Below are positions 36,681 through 48,967 of a DNA stretch of 64,000 nucleotides, piece by piece (position 1 is the first letter of the stretch; every line of letters begins with the position of its first letter). The position numbers were made by a program, and so were the translations under genes. Under the pieces are notes generated by a model. The model was not told the DNA's origin. It saw only the letters and a program-made list of their open reading frames with translations, and ran no database searches. Source of the DNA: Pseudomonas bananamidigenes (GTDB lineage Bacteria > Pseudomonadota > Gammaproteobacteria > Pseudomonadales > Pseudomonadaceae); assembly GCF_001679645.1 (NCBI RefSeq), contig NZ_LRUN01000002.1:89934-153933 (forward strand), read 5' to 3'.

Positions 36681-37341
36681 GCTTTCGCGAAGCGATACAG
36701 GTCTGACTCAGATCGCTGGCCCAGCCGTCGAGCACGCCTTTGAGATGATCAACGGTCATCACTTGTCTGTCGTTGTCCAGCGCCGCGCCCGTGCCCTTGC
36801 GAACGACCTTCGCCACCACCTCGCCGGTCGAGCCATCCTCGATCGATACCTCCGTGGCGATCTCAGTGTCCTGGTCACGAATGCCGGCAGCAGTACTCAC
36901 GCCGGCAGCGACCAAGGTGACCGGCAGCCATTCGTAATACCGCAGGCCCTGGGTACTGGCGGTCACCCGGGTGATGGCCGGCCGCACGACCAGTGTATTC
37001 GGGCCGGGCCCGGCGGCCAGTGCCAGGGTCTTGCCCAGTTCCTGCCTGAGGGCCGCATCGTAATAGCGAGTCATGCCGGACAACGTGCTCTGCGGAATGC
37101 GTCCGGTGGGCTCGATCTTCGGATAAAACTGGCTCGGCGCCAGATAAACCCGGGTGTAGCGACCGTTCGCCAGCGCCGGGCTTACCCAACTCAAAATCGT
37201 TTGCCCCGACGACGTGCGCTGTTCTTTCAACAGGCTGTAATCGTCGAGAAACCCGGAATACATCTCGGGCACGACTTTCTGGCTGCTGCAGGCCGACACG
37301 CTCAACAGGGCAGCCAGCAGCAGCGCGTGACGGCTTCTCAT
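36673..37341 (-). CDS. DUF3313 family lipoprotein
   Basis: 222-residue exported lipoprotein with signal and lipobox (LLLAALLSVSACSSQK), followed by DUF3313 features (YSGFLDDYSLLKE, TRVYLAPSQFYPK, YYDAALRQELGK, RVTASTQGLRYYEWLPVTL). Function unknown. I use ATG 37341, whose A overlaps the TGA of the upstream 108-residue gene, so the two are coupled. The longer frame begins with TTG. Confidence 0.82.
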   Translation of the reverse strand: MRSRHALLLAALLSVSACSSQKVVPEMYSGFLDDYSLLKEQRTSSGQTILSWVSPALANGRYTRVYLAPSQFYPKIEPTGRIPQSTLSGMTRYYDAALRQELGKTLALAAGPGPNTLVVRPAITRVTASTQGLRYYEWLPVTLVAAGVSTAAGIRDQDTEIATEVSIEDGSTGEVVAKVVRKGTGAALDNDRQVMTVDHLKGVLDGWASDLSQTCIASRKLK

Positions 37342-37667
37342 CAATGCGTTTCCCCCGCGGCCTGCATCTGACCAAAGGGCGTATTGTCAGAACACTCGAT
37401 GCGCAACTGGCCGTGAGTCATGATCCATTGGATGAATTCGCTGGTGGGAATCGAATGGATGTATTCCACCCAATGACTGTCGGCCGGGCTGAAACGCTCG
37501 AAGTAGCGGCGCATGACGAGTTGGCTTTGGTCCTGAGCGATGCCCAGGCAGGTTTCCTGGAAAAGAATCGGCGCGTTGAGCATGCCGGTCGTGGTGCGCT
37601 GCGTCAGGATCAACGGGCGCACGGCGCCATGTCCCGGGTTGGTGTAAGCGCTTTTCATATCCTTCAT
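37341..37667 (-). CDS. Hypothetical protein, 108 aa, coupled to DUF3313 lipoprotein
   Basis: A soluble protein without a signal peptide or membrane helix. It contains several aromatic and cysteine residues (RRYFERFSPADSHWVEYIHS, TSEFIQWIMTHGQLRIECSD). I do not recognise the family. AAGGGGG lies seven bases before ATG 37667, a strong ribosome site, and its stop overlaps the start of the lipoprotein gene. It is divergent from the response regulator gene across 163 bases. Confidence 0.65.
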   Translation of the reverse strand: MKDMKSAYTNPGHGAVRPLILTQRTTTGMLNAPILFQETCLGIAQDQSQLVMRRYFERFSPADSHWVEYIHSIPTSEFIQWIMTHGQLRIECSDNTPFGQMQAAGETH

Positions 37668-37830
37668 ATGAACCCCCTTGGATGGAATGCGCGCAGAGTG
37701 CCCGAGGTTTTTTGCCCGACGATGTCCGGCTGATGTCCGTACTGAAGGAATGTTGCCGGATTGAAATAAATGACCCCGGCCGCGAAATGGTTTTAGATGC
37801 GCTTTTTTTGGGTACAGGGATCCTGCAACC

Positions 37831-38537
<707 letters not shown>

Positions 38538-38541
<4 letters not shown>

Positions 38542-39872
38542 TCGGTCGAATCCTGCCTCGCGACACCCTCAGCCGGCGGATCGCCCTGACGATCGTCGCG
38601 GCCATGCTCGCCTCGCTGTTGCTCAACGCCCTGTTCGTGCAGGTGGCCGGCATCTGGGCCCAACCGCCCATCGAGCGTACCGGCCTGCTGGAGCGGATTG
38701 CCGCAACCACCCGCCTGATCGAAGCAGCCCCCGCCTCGTTGCGTCCGCAACTGGCCAGCGCGGCCAGCAGCCCGACGCTCGAGGTGGAGTGGAATGCCCG
38801 ACGCGCCCTGTTCAACCTTCCCGGCGACGGTGCAGCGGTCGAAACCTCGGAGGTTCCGGCGCTGGAACAATTGCTGGGCAGTCATCGGGCATTCGAAGTG
38901 TTCAACCCGGACGACTGGCCGGCCGGCAGTGCGCAGGCTCACTATGTCGCCCTCATCCCGCTGACCGATGGCAGCTGGCTGTCGTTCACGCCGCCGGAAC
39001 GCAGCTGGGGGCTGACCCTGAACGCCCGGATTGCAGTGATCGTCGCCCTGGGCCTGATCGCCACCCTGCTGGTGGCCTGGGTCGCTACCCGGCAACTGGC
39101 CAAGCCGTTGCAACGTTTTGCCAGCGCCGCCCGGCGGTTTGGCGGCGACCTGCACGCGCCGCCCATCGACATCGAAGGCCCCCACGAAATCCGCCAGGCC
39201 ATCATTGCCTTCAACACCATGCAGGCGCAGATCCAGCATTTCATCGGCGAACGCACCCATATGCTCGCTTCCATCTCCCACGACCTGCGCGCACCGTTGA
39301 CCCGCATGCGCCTGCGCAGCGAGTTCATGGAAGACCTGGACCATCAGCAGAAACTGATTCGCGACATCGAAGAAATGCACTCGATGATCAACGCCGCTCT
39401 GGCGTTCTTCCGCGAGGGCACACGCCTGGAGCAGACCACGGCGTTCGATCTGTCGGAGTTGCTGCAGACCATCCTCGACGACTACCGCGACCAGCACGTC
39501 ATCATCGACTTCGATGGCCCGGCCCACCTGGTCTATGACGGGCGTCCGCTGAGCCTCAAGCGGGTGATCGTCAACCTGCTGGAAAACGCCGTGAAATACG
39601 CCGAGCGTCCGCACATCTCGCTGAGTCGCAACAGCCATTCGATCTGCATCGAAATCTGCGACGAAGGCCCGGGCATTCCTGAAGAGGCGCTGCAACAGGT
39701 GTTCGACCCGTTCTTCCGCCTCGAAACCTCGCGCAACCGTGAAACCGGTGGCGTCGGGCTCGGCCTTTCGGCGGCCCGGGCGATCGTGCGCGAACAGGGT
39801 GGTGAACTGACCTTGAGCAACCGTGCGGGTTCGGGGCTGGTGGCGAAAGTGCAATTGCCGGTGACTGACTGA
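38538..39872 (+). CDS. Membrane sensor histidine kinase
   Basis: 444-residue sensor of the EnvZ-like type. It has two membrane helices (IALTIVAAMLASLLLNALFV and IAVIVALGLIATLLVAW) enclosing a periplasmic domain of about 130 residues, then HAMP, dimerisation domain with His in SISHDLRAPLTRMRLR, and ATPase boxes N (NLLENAVKYA), G1 (DEGPGIPEE) and G2 (GVGLGLSAA). ATG 38538 overlaps the regulator stop. The long frame starting at 38244 is out of register with the regulator and not real at its beginning. The signal sensed is unknown. Confidence 0.9.
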
Positions 39873-39949
39873 CGCAGCACATCCGCTCAATCAATCGAAG
39901 ATCATCCCCACGACAATCCGGCGACATCCCATCGAAGCCGGACTGACAC

Positions 39950-41245
39950 ATGAAAGATTTATCGCCATCGAGTATCACGCTGGCCTTGCTGCTGGGCGCA
40001 ATCGCCAACCCGGCACTGGCCAGTGGTTTTCTGGATGACGCCAAAGGCGAAGTGCTCAGCCGCAACTTCTTTCTGAGCAACGACTACCGCTCGCCCTCGC
40101 CCAGCGGCAAGAATTACAAACAGGAGTGGGCTCAGGGGTTTATCGGCACTTTCTCATCCGGTTTCACCGAAGGGACGGTCGGTTTCGGCCTTGATGTGCA
40201 TGCCTTTTATGGGCTGAAACTGGACGGCGGCCGGGGACATTCGGGCACCGGCCTGTTACCGGTGGACAGTGACGGTCGCAGCGAAAGCGATTACTCCAGC
40301 GCCGGCGGCGCCTTGAAACTGAAAGCCTCGCGCACCACCCTCGCCTTCGGCGAAATGACCGTCGAAACACCGGTGTTCGATACCTCCGACAAACGTCTGC
40401 AACCGGAATACGCCACCGGTTTTCTGCTCGACAGCCGGGAAATCGACAACGTGAATCTGGTGGCCGGGCGCTTCACCGCGTTCAAGAACCAGGACAGCTC
40501 CTCCGGCCAAGGCGATTTTCAGGGCTACGGCGCCAATACCAAGGCCGGCGCAATCAGCTTCATCGGCGCTGACCTGTTCAGTGACCGCCCGGTTGGCGGT
40601 GCGTTGTACGCGTCCGACTTGAGCGACACCTGGCACCAGTACTACGCCAACCTGCATTTCAAACAGTCCGGTCTGCTGCTCGACGCCAACGTCTACCATA
40701 CCCGCGACAGCGGGCAGGCGTTGGCCGGGGAAATCGATAACACCGCGTTCAGTCTTTCGGGCAAATACGCCTTTGGCCCGCATGCAGTGATGCTTGGCTG
40801 GCAACGGATCAACGGCGATACGCCGTTCGATTTCGTCGGCGGCGACTCGATCTACCTGGCCAACTCGATCAAATACGCCGACTTCAACGGCGCCCATGAG
40901 CGCTCGTGGCAGGCCCGCTATGATCTGGATCTCGGTGCGTTCGGCATTCCCGGGCTCAACTTCATGACCCGCTACGTCTCCGGCAGCCACATCGACGGTA
41001 CCCACGCGCCCAAGGGCGGCGCCTACAACCCGTTCGACCCGGACAGCGGCCGGTACCAGCCCCAACAAGGAGATGGCGGCAAGCACTGGGAGCGCGACAT
41101 CGACCTGCGCTACATCGTCCAGTCCGGCGCGGCCAAGGATCTTTCCGTGCAACTGTCCCACGTCTCGCACCGGGCCAACAGCGCCCAGGCAGGAGATGAC
41201 ATTGACCGCATCTATGTGGTGATTCAGTACCCGTTGGGGTTCTAG
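39950..41245 (+). CDS. OprD-family outer-membrane porin
   Basis: 431-residue specific porin with signal peptide (ITLALLLGAIANPALASGF) and the OprD family start GFLDDAKGEVLSRNFFLSNDYR. Other family marks are WAQGFIGTFSSGFTEGTVGFGLDVHAFYGLKLDGG, SWQARYDLDLGAFGIPGLNFMTRYVSG, and the C-terminal DLRYIVQSGAAKDLSVQLSHVSHRANSAQ. It takes up small organic substrates such as amino acids or aromatic acids; the substrate here is not predictable. It follows the two-component genes by 77 bases on the same strand and may be their target. Confidence 0.9.
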   Translation: MKDLSPSSITLALLLGAIANPALASGFLDDAKGEVLSRNFFLSNDYRSPSPSGKNYKQEWAQGFIGTFSSGFTEGTVGFGLDVHAFYGLKLDGGRGHSGTGLLPVDSDGRSESDYSSAGGALKLKASRTTLAFGEMTVETPVFDTSDKRLQPEYATGFLLDSREIDNVNLVAGRFTAFKNQDSSSGQGDFQGYGANTKAGAISFIGADLFSDRPVGGALYASDLSDTWHQYYANLHFKQSGLLLDANVYHTRDSGQALAGEIDNTAFSLSGKYAFGPHAVMLGWQRINGDTPFDFVGGDSIYLANSIKYADFNGAHERSWQARYDLDLGAFGIPGLNFMTRYVSGSHIDGTHAPKGGAYNPFDPDSGRYQPQQGDGGKHWERDIDLRYIVQSGAAKDLSVQLSHVSHRANSAQAGDDIDRIYVVIQYPLGF

Positions 41246-41339
41246 GGAGCTCCAGGCTCCGCAAGTTGACTAGCAATGTGCCATTACTTCTTTTAGTCTG
41301 CGCCCCCTTCATAGTGAGTCATGGACGCGCGCTAACCCG

Positions 41340-42962
41340 ATGAAAATCAAAAATATCTGGCTATCCGCCATCCGGACGCTGAACACACCCGATGACGCGG
41401 TGAGCTCCGGCGACTTCTGGGACTACATGCGGGTGCTGTGGCGCAATGAACCGGTCAGTCTGGGCCAGATCAATATCTTCATTGGCGAAAACGGTTCCGG
41501 AAAATCGACTGTCATCGACATGGTCAGGGCTCTGAGGTACCCGGAGGTGCTGGCCTCGCTGCCTCGTGAAAACCCTCCCCGGCAGATCCTGCCCAGCGCC
41601 AGTGTCGAGTTTGATAACGGTGAGCGCTGGTCCTACATCTTTTCCGCATCGACGTTCGACGACACGCTTGACGGTATCGAGGACGTCGCCTGCAGGCAGG
41701 TTGTAGAGTCACCCTTTCAACCTCTCCGGCAACGTTCCGGCGACTTGCACAAACACGCGCTGTGCTCCCCCCTTCCGCGATTTATCACGCATGAAAATAT
41801 TCATTACCGCAACGGAATGACGCTGGAAGAGTCCTTTACCGAGGCCGCAGTCGCCGAGCTGAACAGGAGCAAGCCATTCCTGTGCAATCTCGACATCGAA
41901 CGCCAAGGCCCCTTCGGGCATAAACCACTGGATGACGGGACATTCCAGTTGGGTGAGGACGGCAGATTGTCGGTCTGGATCAAAGACGATCCGCTCATGC
42001 CCAATCAACTTCCGGCCAGTTGGCTCCCTTCTGGCTGGAAAGCCTACGCCTTGATGGCCGCCTGGCTGCGAGAGTGCCCCGAGCACTCCATCTGCCTGCT
42101 GGAGGAGCCGGAAACCCATCTGCACCCGAAAATGCTCAGGTTTGTCATCGACTCCTTGATCGCCATTGCCGAGGAGCGCAATCAACAACTGCTGCTCAGC
42201 ACCCATTCGGCAACCGTGATCAACGTTGCAGCCAAGGACAGACTGACACTGTTCCAGACGTGCGGCAGTCATATCAAAAGCAAGCCTGACTTGCGTGACA
42301 TTCTCGATCGCCTCGGGTATCTCGCTTCCGATATTTTGCAGGCCAACTGCATCCTGTGGGTCGAAGGCCCTTCCGATCGCATTTACCTGAACCACTGGAT
42401 CAAAGGCCATACGCCGGATCTGGTTGAAGGTCTGCATTACTCGATCATGTTCTATGGTGGCCGCTTGTTGAGCCACCTTGCAGCGGACGAGCAGGAGGAT
42501 GGAGCAGATGACTTTATTGACCTGCAATCACTCAACAGAAACTCGGCAATCCTGATCGACAGCGACAGATCCAGTGCACAAGGGGTGTTACGTCAAAGCA
42601 AAGTGCGAGTCATGAAAGAAATCGAGGCCAGTGGCGGGGTTGCCTGGGTCACCAAAGGCCGGGAAATCGAAAACTACATTGCGCCGGCTCATATTGAGGC
42701 TGTGATCAGAAATCACCACCGTCACGTCGACTCGATCGTTTCCCCATCCATCTGGGCCAATCCCCTGGAATACAAAACGCTCAGAAGAGTCGCGAAAAAA
42801 GTGCCGGGCAAAACAAGCAAAGTAACCCCTCCCAAGCGACTGGTGGCCAACAAGGTCAAGGTAGCGGCGAAGATCACCAGCCAGTACGCCCCTGATTACA
42901 CGGTTCTTGACCTGGCAGAGCGCATTGAGGCTTTGTGCCGCTTTATTCGCAAATGCAACTGA
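41340..42962 (+). CDS. Stand-alone AAA/OLD-like ATPase with C-terminal TOPRIM-type domain
   Basis: 540-residue protein. The N-terminal SMC/Rad50-like ATPase has Walker A GENGSGKST (residues 49-57), Walker B LEEPETHLHP (254-263) and H-loop STHS (287-290). The C-terminal region has a TOPRIM-type acidic pattern, VEGPSD (341-346), DSDRS (407-411) and REIENY (441-446), as in OLD-family nucleases and related DUF4435 proteins. Such proteins act in DNA cleavage and phage defence; function here is inferred. It is a single gene with AGA/AGG arginine codons and lower GC than its neighbours by eye, ending 15 bases from the 3' end of tRNA-Sec. It may have been acquired horizontally. Confidence 0.82.
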   Translation: MKIKNIWLSAIRTLNTPDDAVSSGDFWDYMRVLWRNEPVSLGQINIFIGENGSGKSTVIDMVRALRYPEVLASLPRENPPRQILPSASVEFDNGERWSYIFSASTFDDTLDGIEDVACRQVVESPFQPLRQRSGDLHKHALCSPLPRFITHENIHYRNGMTLEESFTEAAVAELNRSKPFLCNLDIERQGPFGHKPLDDGTFQLGEDGRLSVWIKDDPLMPNQLPASWLPSGWKAYALMAAWLRECPEHSICLLEEPETHLHPKMLRFVIDSLIAIAEERNQQLLLSTHSATVINVAAKDRLTLFQTCGSHIKSKPDLRDILDRLGYLASDILQANCILWVEGPSDRIYLNHWIKGHTPDLVEGLHYSIMFYGGRLLSHLAADEQEDGADDFIDLQSLNRNSAILIDSDRSSAQGVLRQSKVRVMKEIEASGGVAWVTKGREIENYIAPAHIEAVIRNHHRHVDSIVSPSIWANPLEYKTLRRVAKKVPGKTSKVTPPKRLVANKVKVAAKITSQYAPDYTVLDLAERIEALCRFIRKCN

Positions 42963-42977
42963 ACAGCCTGGAAGAAA

Positions 42978-43073
42978 TGGCGGAAGGCAGCCGGAGTCGA
43001 ACCTGCCCGGGAACGGATGCCGTCCCCAACCGGGTTTGAAGCCCGGCCGCGCCACCGGGCGCGATTGCCTTCC
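42978..43073 (-). tRNA. selC: Selenocysteine tRNA (UCA anticodon)
   Basis: A 96-nt RNA on the minus strand. The acceptor stem is 8 bp (GGAAGGCA with TGCCTTCC) followed by discriminator G and encoded CCA. The anticodon stem-loop CCGGG-CTTCAAA-CCCGG carries anticodon TCA, there is a long variable arm, and the T arm reads CAGGTTCGACTCCGG. The extended acceptor stem and length are diagnostic of bacterial tRNA-Sec. It begins 6 bases after the selB stop, so it is probably transcribed with or from within the sel operon. It reads UGA in the formate dehydrogenase mRNA. Confidence 0.96.
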
Positions 43074-43079
43074 TTGAAC

Positions 43080-44995
<1,916 letters not shown>

Positions 44996-44999
<4 letters not shown>

Positions 45000-46402
45000 G
45001 TCTGCAACTGCCCGAGTTGGGCGAGCCACGCCGGCTCATCATCGAGTTGCCGCAGATCCAGCCACAGCGCGTCATCGTCCAGACGCCCGAGCACCGGGAT
45101 CGGCAATTCGCGCAAGGCCGTTTGCAGATTCAGCAGCGAGCGCCCGCGCAGGCGTTTTGAAATCTGTGGACGCACGCACAATGCGGCGCTCGGCAACCGC
45201 GCCACCGGTTGGCTGCCACTGCCGATCATGCCCAGCGCCGTCACGGCAGAGACTGTCCAGCCTGCACCGAGCACACCGGACAGAACCGGTTGCAGGCGTT
45301 CGGCCTGGGCCAGAATCTCGGTCTGCGGGCGTGTCAGCAAATGCAGGGTCGGCAGCCGCTCGGCCAACCGATCCGGATCGCGATACAGCCCCAGCACCGC
45401 TTCCAGCGCCGCCAGGGTCATCTTGTCGACCCGCAAGGCGCGTTTGAGCGGGTTTTTCTTGATCTTCGCGATCAACGCCTTGCGCCCGACAATCAGACCG
45501 GCCTGCGGCCCGCCGAGCAGTTTGTCGCCACTGAAGGTGACGATGTCCGCGCCATCGAGCAGCGCCTGGCGCACGGTCGGTTCCGCCGGCAATCCCCAGC
45601 GGGTCAGGTCCAGCAGGCTGCCGCTGCCGAGATCTTCGAGCAGCGGCAAGCCATGACGATGGGCCAGCTCCGCCAATTCGCCCGTCGGAACCCGTGCGGT
45701 AAAACCTTCGATGCTGTAATTGCTCGCATGCACACGCATGATCAAACCGCTGCGCGGGCCGATGGCCGCTTCGTAATCCCGGGCATGGGTGCGATTGGTG
45801 GTGCCGACTTCATGCAGACGCACGCCGGCACGGGCCATGATGTCGGGAATGCGGAACGCACCGCCGATTTCGATCAGTTCGCCCCGGGAAATGATGCCTT
45901 CCTTGCGTGCGCCGAGGCTGTTGAGGGTCAGCAGCACCGCCGCGGCATTGTTGTTGACCACGGTGACGGCTTCAGCGCCGGTCAGCTCGCGGATCAGGCC
46001 TTCGATCAGGTCATCGCGATCACCGCGCCTGCCGCTGGCCAAGTCGAATTCGAGGTTCAAGGGATAACGGGCCGCCAATTGCACGGCGTCGATGGCTTCT
46101 TCCGGCAACAAGGCACGCCCCAGATTGGTGTGCAGCACGGTGCCGGTCAGGTTGAACACCCGCCGCACCTGGCTGCGCTGCTGCAGGGCCAGACGCTCGG
46201 CAGTCCTGCCGGCCAACGCTTCAGGGCTGATCTCGACAGCGGAAAGTTGCCCCGCCACGACCGATTCGCGCAAATCGTCGAGCAACTGACGCAGCATCGC
46301 GAGCAACGCTTGGCGACCGTGCCGCTCGGCCACGGGTTGAAAGGCATCATGACGCAACAGACTGTCGATGGAAGGCAACCGCTGGGCAACACTGGCAGGC
46401 AT
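44996..46402 (-). CDS. selA: L-seryl-tRNA(Sec) selenium transferase SelA
   Basis: 468-residue PLP enzyme converting Ser-tRNA-Sec to Sec-tRNA-Sec with selenophosphate. It shows [37 protein letters not shown]-type [20 protein letters not shown], and the PLP lysine region [19 protein letters not shown]. Length matches the family. Four-base overlap with selB. selD (selenophosphate synthase), needed to supply selenium, is not in this window. Confidence 0.95.
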
Positions 46403-46450
46403 CAGGCGCTCCGGATAAAAAGCCGTTGCGCCAGAGTGTAGACGCTCGCG

Positions 46451-47377
46451 TCATTCGTCTCCGGGCGCCAGCATCAGATTCGGTGCCAGTCGCTGATAAC
46501 CGTCCTGGGCCAGACGCATGTCCAGCAGCAGACTGCTCAGGTCCGCCGACAACGCTTCGGCCTCGGCATCGTTTTCCAGGTACAGCAATTTCAGGTAGCT
46601 GTTGCAACTCGGACAGACCTCGGCCCGTAGCGGCGCCTGATTGGCGGCGTGACGGTCATCCTCCAGACTCAGGTATTCAAGGCCTTTGCTTTGTTCGCAA
46701 TACACGCACTTGACTCGCACCACATGCCATTCGCAGGCGCACAGCGAGCACACCAGATAACGCAGGCCGTTGTGCCTGCCGCGATGACGGATCACCCCGG
46801 CCATGGCCGGCGAGCCACAGGCCGGGCATTGGCCGAGGCTGTTGCCGGGGACCAGTTGCAGGCTGGGTGCGCTCAACAGCCAATGACTCCAGGCCGTTTG
46901 CAGCGCCGCGCCCAGAAACGGCACCAGCGCCGCCGGCACCAGCGAGTACTGGCCGCTCACCAACGCCACCGCCCAGGCCCTTAACTGGCCGGCACTTGCA
47001 GCCCGCAACGACATCACCGCATCGGCAACGGCGGGTTGTTCCGGTACACCGTAGCGTTGCAGCAAGGCGTCCAGATACGCCTGCCAGCCGTCCTCGCGGA
47101 TCAGGGTATCGGCAGCGAACGGCGGCATGCCGTGTTGCCGGCAGACTTCGAGGCGTTGTTCATCAATCGGAGCGTTTGAAGGGGGATCGTCGAAGACTTG
47201 TTGCTGCACGCGGCACAGTCCGGCGATCAGACGCAGGTAGTCGGCCAGCGGGTGACCGATCGCCAGGTGTTCCAGACGTTCGGCGCGCAACGCGAAAAGG
47301 TTGTGCGGCGGCAAGTGCAGAAACGGCGGCGAACTGGCCGCTGCTTCGATTTCCCCGGGTTCAAGAATGGTCGGCAA
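46451..47377 (-). CDS. fdhE: Formate dehydrogenase accessory protein FdhE
   Basis: 308-residue cytoplasmic protein required for activity of selenocysteine formate dehydrogenase-N/O. Its C-terminal half holds rubredoxin-like cysteine pairs CPACGSP, CSLC, CVYC and CPSC that bind iron or zinc. The start is TTG at 47377 (MPTILEPGEIEAAA), with AGGG nine bases upstream and only 3 bases after the stop of the cytochrome subunit gene. Part of the fdo-sel operon. Confidence 0.92.
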   Translation of the reverse strand: MPTILEPGEIEAAASSPPFLHLPPHNLFALRAERLEHLAIGHPLADYLRLIAGLCRVQQQVFDDPPSNAPIDEQRLEVCRQHGMPPFAADTLIREDGWQAYLDALLQRYGVPEQPAVADAVMSLRAASAGQLRAWAVALVSGQYSLVPAALVPFLGAALQTAWSHWLLSAPSLQLVPGNSLGQCPACGSPAMAGVIRHRGRHNGLRYLVCSLCACEWHVVRVKCVYCEQSKGLEYLSLEDDRHAANQAPLRAEVCPSCNSYLKLLYLENDAEAEALSADLSSLLLDMRLAQDGYQRLAPNLMLAPGDE

Positions 47378-47380
47378 CTG

Positions 47381-48034
47381 TCAGCCCTTTTTGGTGACCG
47401 GTCGCTCTGGCGGATCCCTGGATTCCACCTCGCGATACCAGAGTGCATGGTGTTTTTTCGCCCAGGCGCGGCTGACCCAGCCGTGCAGCATCGCGTCCAC
47501 CGAGCCCTTGATCCAGAGGCCGGCATAGATGTGCACGATGATGCTCAGGATCAGCACAAACCCGGCCAGGGCATGCAGCAACATCGCCCAGCGGATGGTG
47601 GTGATGCCGAAGTAATGACTGAAGTACGCGCGCCAGATCACCAGCCCCGTGAACAGCAGCCCGAGCATGCACAGCAGTAAAGTCCAGAACAGCAGTTTTT
47701 GCCCGGCGTTGTACTTGCCCACCGGCGGCACGGTCTCTTCGTCGTTGACCAGCACCCGGTCGATGCGCCGCAGCCACTTCCAGTCGTTGTCGATGAAGAA
47801 GTTGGAACGCCAGAAGCGAAACACCAGGCCAAGAAACAGCACGAACATCAGCACACCCATGAACGGGTGCAGAATCCGCGTCCACGGCCCGCCGCCGAAC
47901 AGATGGGTCAGCCAGAACATCGAAGGATGGAACAACGCCAGTCCCGAAAGCGCGGCCATGAAGAACAGAATCGCCACCAGCCAGTGGTTGGTGCGCTGGT
48001 TGGCGGTGTAGCGCAGGATCGTCTTGTTGCTCAT
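47381..48034 (-). CDS. fdoI: Formate dehydrogenase cytochrome b556 (gamma) subunit
   Basis: 217-residue membrane subunit with four helices ([80 protein letters not shown]) holding the heme-ligand histidines. It passes electrons from the iron-sulfur subunit to quinone. Its start overlaps the fdoH stop by four bases. Confidence 0.94.
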   Translation of the reverse strand: MSNKTILRYTANQRTNHWLVAILFFMAALSGLALFHPSMFWLTHLFGGGPWTRILHPFMGVLMFVLFLGLVFRFWRSNFFIDNDWKWLRRIDRVLVNDEETVPPVGKYNAGQKLLFWTLLLCMLGLLFTGLVIWRAYFSHYFGITTIRWAMLLHALAGFVLILSIIVHIYAGLWIKGSVDAMLHGWVSRAWAKKHHALWYREVESRDPPERPVTKKG

Positions 48035-48966
48035 GGCCGGTCCTCCCTGCGTGGATCGAAGGTGTGCACCGCCGGATCGACCACATGCACCGAGGTGTCG
48101 GGTGGTTCCGGATGGTCATCCTCTTCGGTGCGGTTCGGGCCGATCCGCACGTAATGGAAGAACCCGGCCAGCACCGCCGCGCCCATGGCCAGCAGGCCCA
48201 GCGGTTTGCTGATGCCTTTCCACAGCCCCACCAGCGGACTGATGGCCGGATGCTCCGGCAGCCCGGCGTAGATCTTCGGCGTGTCGGCGTGATGCAGCAC
48301 GTACATGACGTGGGTGCCGCCGACGCCTTCGGGATCGTAAAGACCGGCGTTGTCGAAGCCACGGCTCTTGAGATCAACGATGCGTTCGGCGGCGTGGGTC
48401 TTCATGTCTTCCTTGGAGCCGAAGACAATCGCCCCGGTCGGGCAGGTTTTCACGCAAGCCGGTTCCAGGCCTACCGCCACGCGGTCCGAGCACAGGGTGC
48501 ATTTGTAGGCCTTGTGGTCTTTCTGCGAGATGCGCGGAATGTTGAACGGACACCCGGTGATGCAATAGCCGCAACCGATGCAGTGATCCTGGTCGAAGTC
48601 GACGATGCCGTTGGCGTGCTTGATGATCGCTCCCGGGCTCGGGCACGCCGCCAGACAACCGGGCTCGGCGCAGTGCATGCAGCCGTCCTTGCGGATCAGC
48701 CATTCGAGGTTGCCGGCGTCGGTTTCGTGCTCGGTAAAGCGCATCAGCGTCCATGTCTCGGCGCTCAGATCCTGCGGGTTGTCGTAGGTGCCGTGGTTGT
48801 GGCCGACCTCGTCGCGCAGTTCGTTCCATTCCGAGCACGCGACCTGACAGGCCTTGCAGCCGATGCATTTGGTGGTGTCGATCAGCTTGGCGACGGCCTC
48901 CTGATTGCGCACCGAGGGTGCCGGCGTTGTGGTGGCCGAGCGGGCAATGATGTCTTGGCTGGCCAT
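48031..48966 (-). CDS. fdoH: Formate dehydrogenase iron-sulfur (beta) subunit
   Basis: 311-residue ferredoxin-type subunit with four [4Fe-4S] cysteine groups ([44 protein letters not shown]...CVKTCP) and a single C-terminal membrane helix ([18 protein letters not shown]). It carries electrons from the molybdenum/tungsten subunit to the cytochrome. The true start is ATG 48966 ([10 protein letters not shown]), one base after the fdoG stop. The longer frame enters fdoG. Confidence 0.94.
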   Translation of the reverse strand: MASQDIIARSATTTPAPSVRNQEAVAKLIDTTKCIGCKACQVACSEWNELRDEVGHNHGTYDNPQDLSAETWTLMRFTEHETDAGNLEWLIRKDGCMHCAEPGCLAACPSPGAIIKHANGIVDFDQDHCIGCGYCITGCPFNIPRISQKDHKAYKCTLCSDRVAVGLEPACVKTCPTGAIVFGSKEDMKTHAAERIVDLKSRGFDNAGLYDPEGVGGTHVMYVLHHADTPKIYAGLPEHPAISPLVGLWKGISKPLGLLAMGAAVLAGFFHYVRIGPNRTEEDDHPEPPDTSVHVVDPAVHTFDPRREDRP

Positions 48967-48967
48967 A

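Noticed and set aside
41246..41339. att-like duplication of the tRNA-Sec 3' end on the far side of the ATPase gene
   Set aside because: I looked for a copy of the tRNA 3' sequence upstream of the ATPase gene and found none, so integration at selC stays only a hypothesis.
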